Shown: in pieces, positions 18,581 through 23,639 of the stretch | How the letters are laid out: every line of letters begins with the position of its first letter | Position numbering within the stretch: position 1 is the stretch's first letter | DNA from: Chara braunii | Lineage: Eukaryota; Streptophyta; Charophyceae; Charales; Characeae | Assembly (NCBI GenBank): GCA_003427395.1 | Contig: BFEA01000926.1 | Location: 118,805 to 142,443, forward strand | DNA: 23,639 bases | Reading direction: 5' to 3' | Made by a program: the position numbers and the translations under genes | The notes under the pieces: model-generated | What the model was told of the DNA's origin: nothing | The model's database searches: none | What the model saw: only the letters and a program-made list of their open reading frames with translations

Positions 18581-18818
18581 CAGTTTGAGAGAGCACCAGT
18601 TGTTCATACACGAGCGCGTTGACGAGGATGTACACTCGTCCAACCTTTACAGCCAGGGTAGTCCCAACAACACGGAATAGGAACGCACAACTGGTGCTCA
18701 CTCAAACTGAATAGGAACGCACATCTGGCACGAATAGGAACACACATCTAACCTTTACACGAGCGCGTTGACGAGGACGTGCACTCGTCCAACCTTTACA
18801 ACCACATTCTCAATAATG
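18581..18818 (-). repeat. Rearranged protease C-terminus with direct and inverted repeats
   Basis: A block reading ACACGAGCGCGTTGACGAGG and GCACTCGTCCAACCTTTACA (with small variations) occurs at about 18608-18655 and 18757-18803. Between them GAATAGGAACGCACA-like words occur three times (18675-18735). A 23-nt inverted pair with one mismatch lies at 18581-18603 and 18687-18709. The canonical protease end, readable as SVLLGLPWL on the - strand around 18660-18680, is out of place between the duplicated blocks, so the protein cannot be completed. Confidence 0.8.
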
Positions 18819-19252
18819 CCTACTATGTTCATTGCTTCCTCGTCCGCTAAGACATAATTGTCTTTGCTAGATTGAGGAAGAATGGATCCGAGTCGCCCCG
18901 TCTTTCTGACAGTGTCTAATGATATGACTAATGCAGAAGACCCTGTGTCGCAATCACAGCCGGCTTCGGGTTCGGGCGGTACAACTTGCTCGCTTCCTTC
19001 CTTCTTCTTCAACATTCGCTGTATGCGCTGATAGGTGAAGTGCTTTTGATTTTTCTGGCAATGTTGCAAAAGTTTATCATTAGCCGCTTCAGATATAGTG
19101 AGCAGGTGTCCCACCGGGATCGGAACACGAATATCCAATTGCGTGAGTGCTCGTAACACATCAATCTCTCCTGTCCGAAACTGCGGACCAGGATTGTATT
19201 CGCGATCGACCCATTCGAGATCATCCGGGGCCGATCCGATCGCTCCGATCAT
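18755..19252 (-). pseudogene. Retrotransposon aspartic protease (C-terminus disrupted)
   Basis: ATG at 19252-19250 overlaps the gag stop TGA (19251-19249). An N-terminal region of about 100 residues (VPIPVGHLLTISEAANDKLL, YQRIQRMLKKKEG) resembles the linker before the protease in related elements. The active site CDTGSSALVIS is at residues about 101-111 (DTGSS 102-106). The flap and sheet region continues through NIVGIIENVVVKVGRVHVL to LVNALV and then a TAA at 18757-18755. The usual end, an LLG-type strand, is displaced by the repeat rearrangement described separately. The enzyme would cleave Gag-Pol products and would act as a dimer. Confidence 0.85.
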
Positions 19253-20472
19253 GCCTGCGAGATGAAGACCACTTCAGCAGTGTGAGAAGAAGAAGCTCCC
19301 GATGTCGACGCCAGTGCCATCGAGGGGGAACGCTGTTCTGGGACATATGTCACGAGCTCTCCTCCCTGGGCCGTATCCATCAACGCGGCGACTCGTCCTT
19401 GATTCAGGGCCACAGAGGCTGCCGCAAGTAAGGGCTGACTACGCTTTGGCGGCGGGCAGTCTCGAGCGAAATGTCCGGGCTGTTTGCAGTTAAAACACTC
19501 GATCTTTCCTGCTGGATTAGCTGGGTGAGGGAACTGAGGTGCGTACCCTGGTGCAGGCGGGGCAGGCAAGAGTGGAAATGTCGCGGGGGCAAGCCGAGCA
19601 GAGGCCGGGTTAGGCTTAATTAGCTTGCTCATTATCTGTTCCATCCGCTCCATATGAGCGGCCTGCATTTGGATCAAGTTGCTCATCCATTCGGACTGCT
19701 TGGTAGTGGCCGTATGGATCATCTGGGTTAGATGTAAGTTAGTTATGGCCGACGAGGGGGGCTCGGGGGAGCTTCCACTTTTAACTGTTGCGATCGGTTG
19801 ATTCACCGGGGGAGAGGAAGGCGAAGCAGGCGGGGTATCGGAAACGATCCCGTCGGGAAGGTCATGGTCGGGGCGGGGATAGAACCGTTCTACCGCTCGC
19901 AGCCACGATCGCCTTTTAACCGCTACATTCCGTATGGTATCTGTAATATCCTCGTCTCCCTGACTGATATATTTTTTTGTATCAGCCAGGTCCAGTTCCA
20001 ACGCTTTAGCGATGATAGCCGATAGCTGGTGTGTCTTCGGCGGGACCTTTTTCTACAATTTCCCTTTCAACGTCGGACTTCGTAAGTGATCGATGAACAT
20101 ATCTCGCGCGGATTTCTCATCTCGCCCAGATTTGTCCAACGTGGTTTGAAATCGGTCCACGAAATCGGGCAATAATTCCCCTGGTCCTTGTGGCCGAGTT
20201 TTGAGCACGTACCAGGCGGCATCTTCACTGACCGTATCGAATCGGGCCAAGAAGGCTTGTTTGAAAGTATTCCAATCTACCCACGTATGCTTTCTAAACC
20301 ACTCATGCGACGTATTGCGGAGTAACAAGGTAAGAACGCGGGGAAGATCACCCGCGCTGTAGCCTTGGGCCTCGACGGCTTCCAACTAAGCCTCAGGATG
20401 GGTGTGGTTGGGGAAGAAGGGAAAAGGGGCAGGAATGCTAACGATTACTCTAGTACCGTCTGCCATCGGCAT
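19249..20472 (-). pseudogene. gag: Retrotransposon Gag (two nonsense codons)
   Basis: The proposed start is ATG 20472-20470 (MPMADGTRVIVSIPAPFPFF), first ATG of the open frame; a second ATG is two codons on. The frame ends at TGA 19251-19249, about 407 codons. A retrotransposon-gag core is seen at residues about 55-80 (HEWFRKHTWVDWNTFKQAFL). A Met/Gln-rich, probably helical segment (MIHTATTKQSEWMSNLIQMQ) follows in the middle. A zinc knuckle CFNCKQPGHFARDC lies at residues about 326-339 (CX2CX4HX4C, 19456-19497). Stops interrupt at TAG 20388-20386 and TAG 20055-20053. Gag would form the cytoplasmic particle and package RNA through the knuckle. Confidence 0.9.
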
Positions 20473-20589
20473 GGCGGGTGCAACAGCACCAGATTGAGAT
20501 CTGGTCACTGGGCGATCTCGACGAGCCACTTGAGGACTTCTCCTACCTCTCGCCAGTTCGACTCACTATCATCAGAACCGACACGTGTC
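20473..20589 (-). other. Leader between primer-binding site and gag
   Basis: About 117 nt on the - strand. It begins in the palindrome that touches the primer-binding site and contains small upstream ATGs (for example in CTGATGATAGTGAG). No domain. Confidence 0.6.
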
Positions 20590-20591
20590 GG
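20578..20591. promoter_or_regulatory. 14-nt palindrome beside the primer-binding site
   Basis: CCGACACGTGTCGG is a perfect palindrome overlapping the 3' edge of the primer-binding site by two bases. In RNA it could act as a self-complementary loop-type dimer contact, as known from retroviral leaders; that role is inference. It also contains an ACGT core. Confidence 0.45.
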
Positions 20592-20602
20592 CTCCGATAC
20601 CA
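20590..20602 (-). promoter_or_regulatory. Primer-binding site (initiator tRNA-Met type)
   Basis: On the - strand TGGTATCGGAGCC lies at the inner end of the 5' LTR. The site complementary to the 3' end of plant initiator tRNA-Met reads TGGTATCAGAGCC, so 12 of 13 bases agree. This is where tRNA would prime minus-strand DNA synthesis. TTGGTATCGG is also present near the end of the 3' LTR (about 8604-8613), so the LTR/primer-site border is blurred. Confidence 0.85.
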
Positions 20603-21956
20603 ACCTCACGCCCTGTGTTGTCTTTCGTTCGGAGTGCTAGATGTGAGGAAGGAGGCCCAGAAAAATAGCAAGATGGGGTGTGTCAAGGATTTTGAAAATT
20701 GAGTGTGGGGACACAAACGGAACTGAAATCCCCCGTGTTGGTCCGATGACGTAAGTCGGTTGCTTTCGCGCGTCACGGAATGCGCGCGCGGGCACGACGC
20801 GAAAAGAGAAAAATCCAAATTCAATCCAAAAAGTATTGTCAAGCTTCCCACCGTGCTACGGCCCGTCGTTTAGAGCGGAAGGGCTTTGGTACGCTTCGCG
20901 TGTCTCGTTTTCGTATCAAATCCCGTCGTCGCTCGCTGGTTAGTTCTGAGTCTGACGTGGATGGTCTCAGCCGCGTGGCCCTTTCTTTATGCTCGTCTTC
21001 ACTCCGTACTCGGTAGTGAAAGCCCTTTGCTTCGTAGCGATCAAAACGCTGGCACTCTGTGCATAGGGTGCGTGGCCAATGAGGTTCTACTGTCGTCCAC
21101 GGGATGACGATCAACTCGTTGAATGACAACAATATTGAGTAAGGTGGAAAGTGCATATCGATAATGACAAACCCAACCTCTACGAACCCTGAACAACGGT
21201 TTGCCGAAGGGAAGTAGTATCGTCCGCCGATTTGTGCGACAGCTTCTCGTACGTCCCACTCGCATACACGTGTCCTTTCCTCGTTGTAGGGAAAAGGCCG
21301 TGTTGAGACGGGAGATACGGGAGGCTGGCGCCCGGTCGAAGGGTGCTTGTCAGTCCACATATCACTCAATTGCAAAAATCTCGAGACGTCATCAAGAAAA
21401 GAAAACACTCGCGCAACCCCCAATCAATCCTTTTCGACACGAGAGAGAGAGAGAAAACACTCATCAACTTGATCATGCATGTAACTAAAGGACCGACCCG
21501 CGACTCAGGTTTAGTGAGCCAACGCGACGTTGATCCAAGGCGCCTTGTTTTTCGGGGCCGCCCTGTGGCTCGGTGGCTGATGTCGTGCAGTATAAGGCAG
21601 ATGGCATGCGCAGTACATTCAGAACTACAGATCTAAACACTCTTGCATTCTCGAACAAAATTCCGACGACAATCGTCTAATCAACGCAAAAAGACACGCA
21701 TCTCCATACATACATTCACTGTGGAAAGTGTGAAAATGAGATATGCACAGGGACAAAAAGATGGGTCGTTGAACGATACACACGCATCCACCGTTCACAA
21801 GACAAGAAGACGGGGTCCTTGCATAGGGGGACTACCCAAGAAACTAATGGAAGAGTTCCGGAAGAAGTTCTTTCACACAAAAACAGCATGCCGACTCATT
21901 CCCATTCAAGGGAGAGACAATCATTCAGACGCATCATCATTCAAACGTGAAGAAGA

Positions 21957-21990
<34 letters not shown>

Positions 21991-22740
21991 AAAGTCAAGA
22001 TAGAAGATGACAAGGTCCGGAGAGAAAAAAGTTCGGCGTTGCCGCCGCACACTCACGTCTGAGGCAAAGATTCGCAATCACAAAGGTGCATTCGCCGTGA
22101 ATTCCCATATGGCCCCAGGCCAATCACTCACTCAACTCCGATCATCAATCCCCATACCTGCACCGACGGTCCCGGTCGTCGCGTGCTAACTCCCACCACT
22201 GCGATCGTCACCCCGTTGACGTAAACTCGACACGGCTCGCCCAGATCCCACAGTCCGTCGTGGCGATCAACCGCGCAACCGATCAGCCTATCGTCAGCCC
22301 GACAGGACTTTCCGACTCGCATCAAACACTCTGCCTAGCCACTGCTTCCCGGAAGCTGGCTCAGGAGTCGAGAACGTAAGAGAGAATTGCGGACGCGCTT
22401 GCGGATTTTATAGTTGCGACAGGGGAGACGGAAGGGAAAGAAAGCGAAAGGAAGGTTGGGGTGTAAGAGGAGAAGCAGGAGGAGAAGACTTTGAGAGGAG
22501 CGCTCTGTGGAAGCCATGTTGATCCCTCGGGACTCAAGGTTCAATCAATCAGATTCGTCGTGCAATAGGAAGATCCTATTGATCCACGCACCTGATTGGT
22601 GAGCGGGAGTTATCGAAGGATCGACCGGGCGTCGTGCGCTAGATCAAAGGGTGAGAAGGGAAAAGGCGCGAGAAGTAGCGCAAGACGGGTCCAAGATTCA
22701 GAGGATCAAGAAAGGGAAATGAGCGCGCAAAAAGCAAAGC

Positions 22741-22778
<38 letters not shown>

Positions 22779-23334
22779 GTTACGAGGAGAGAGAAAGAGG
22801 AGGGAGAAGGGGAAGTGAGCGCGGGAGGGAGCGATGCGGGGGACAGAGAAGAGAAAGCTTTTGCATGCGCGACGCCGTCAACAAAAAGAGAGAAAAAGGC
22901 ACCGAAACAGTTACAGCTTGCCTCTATCCTAATTTAAAATTGAAATCACCATATCCGCGCGCGAAAAAGCGACGCGGGAAAAGAAAATCCTACGCCTATT
23001 CGTATTCGCACAAAATTCCGAGAGTTTTCCCCAACGCGACCGAGAACATTCACACACAAAAAGGACACGTCGAAGTTCCGCTTATCCCGGAATTTCCAAC
23101 TGCCGGGCCCAATTTCCAATGCGCTCACTAAGGCGCTCGTAAATTCCCATGTATTTCCCGACTTGCAAAAAGAAAAAAACAGAACCCGGGAATCGTAAAA
23201 GCTTCCGAAAGATGGGAGCCAAAAAAACGCGGCACCCGAAATCAAGAAAACGAAAAGGGGTTTTTATGGGGTTGGTATGATACAAGCAAAAAGGGTACGA
23301 AAGATAGCACGGGTTCGAGAAGTGGTTCGTCACA
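20603..23334 (-). repeat. 5' LTR (right copy), about 2.73 kb
   Basis: On the - strand it begins TGTGACGAACCACTTC at 23334 and runs to the primer-binding site. It matches 8606-11634, minus the extra 300-bp duplication in that copy. It is long for a Ty3/gypsy LTR. Content: (GA)n tracts at 21958-21988 and 22742-22774, a TATA-like element at 22406-22412, no credible coding frame. Its inner end lacks the CGTCACA terminus kept by the 3' LTR. Confidence 0.9.
22406..22412 (-). promoter_or_regulatory. Candidate TATA box, right (5') LTR
   Basis: Same CTATAAAATCC element as in the left LTR, at the equivalent place. This copy would drive the element's genomic RNA, which would carry a leader of roughly 1.8 kb of R-U5 before the primer-binding site. 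Confidence 0.5.
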
Positions 23335-23590
23335 GGGGCAAGTGAGTTCCCACACTTGTGCGGAGTGCTCAGGCGATGGTATCCAGCACAAGTCACCTAC
23401 CAACTAGTCACTATCAGATCGACAACTATCTTGTCCCTGCATTCTGCAGTCCTCTACCTGATGATACCCCTAACGTACAGGTCACCTACCGACCAGTGTC
23501 TGTGGTCCCCCACCGACCAGTGTCGGTGGTCCCCCACCACACCTCCTTGGGAGCGGTCAGATGGTTAGTTACTACCAATTGGGAGAGGTC
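23335..23590. repeat. Right flank with short repeats
   Basis: No gene. ACCGACCAGTGTC-GTGGTCCCCC occurs twice in tandem (about 23488-23511 and 23512-23535) and is related to words in the left flank at 8468-8496. CTCCTTGGGAG (23543-23553) also recurs at 8400-8410. TTCCCACACTTGTGCG just outside the LTR (about 23348-23363) loosely resembles TTCCAAACTTATGCG just inside the left LTR border (11652-11666). Confidence 0.6.
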
Positions 23591-23639
23591 AAATGTATCT
23601 GACCTTAACCGGGGCTCTATTCGGAATCATGTATATGGC
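23591..23639 (+). repeat. Dispersed repeat, copy 2 (cut by window end)
   Basis: Matches 1979-2029 with a few differences, including CTGACCTTAAC and CTATTCGGAATCATGTAT. It runs off the window, so its full extent is unknown. Confidence 0.75.

Larger units (their letters stand above)
8594..23334 (-). mobile_element. Ty3/gypsy LTR retrotransposon, about 14.7 kb, degenerate
   Basis: Two long direct repeats enclose a - strand interior with gag (zinc knuckle), protease, RT, RNase H and integrase in the Ty3/gypsy order (RT-RNase H before integrase). A primer-binding site matching plant initiator tRNA-Met with one mismatch lies next to the right LTR, which fixes the orientation. Outer ends are TGTGACG and CGTCACA, a 7-bp inverted repeat of the TG..CA type. 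Bordering pentamers are GGTGA (8589-8593) and GGGGC (23335-23339), not a clear target duplication. No polypurine tract is visible beside the 3' LTR. Extra ORFs follow integrase, and a PHD finger precedes it. Confidence 0.93.

Noticed and set aside
14893-20388. Reading TAA/TAG as glutamine (altered nuclear code, as in some ulvophyte algae)
   Set aside because: Gln would fit at the six TAA/TAG sites, but four TGA stops interrupt the same frames and the LINE has a TAG at a Trp position. C-to-T decay explains all ten stops in the element.

Overview
The window is repeat-rich nuclear DNA from a eukaryote with a large genome. The best guess is the green (streptophyte) lineage, possibly a charophyte such as Chara. 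This is inference, from a primer-binding site matching plant initiator tRNA-Met with one mismatch, a plant-type L1-like LINE, U6 snRNA pseudogenes, and an organelle-type group II intron reverse transcriptase fragment. I see no ordinary host protein-coding gene; nearly everything is transposable-element or pseudogene material.

Left part (1 to about 8.6 kb): low-complexity GGGAGGGA and (GAA)n DNA; a U6 pseudogene on + (1147-1262) and a better one on - (2406-2515), each bounded by short direct repeats; tRNA-like sequences near 2.8 kb and 8.0 kb, the second the head of a probable SINE; small tandem and inverted repeats; and a dead, 5'-truncated LINE on - (about 3.7-7.0 kb) carrying a roughly 560-bp insert with part of a group II intron RT reading frame.

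Right part (8594-23334): one degenerate Ty3/gypsy LTR retrotransposon of about 14.7 kb on the - strand, with LTRs of about 2.7-3.0 kb. In transcription order: 5' LTR (right), primer-binding site, gag, protease, RT-RNase H, an ORF joining a PHD finger to integrase, two further ORF regions of unknown function, a 462-bp tandem duplication, and the 3' LTR (left). Protease active site (DTGSS), RT (YMDD), RNase H and integrase are recognisable, but ten in-frame stops, a scrambled protease C-terminus and loss of the integrase glutamate make this copy non-functional.

The most interesting feature is organisation. Four ORF boundaries (gag/protease, RNase H/PHD-integrase, integrase/ORF3, ORF3/ORF4) are marked by the same four bases, ATGA, in which the downstream ATG overlaps the upstream TGA. 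This suggests a multi-cistron element expressed by stop-start translational coupling. The PHD finger lies between RNase H and integrase, an unusual place for a chromatin-reader domain. The left LTR carries a single N at a duplication junction, followed by 1186 bp with no difference from the right LTR although its flanks differ, so part of it may be an assembly artefact.
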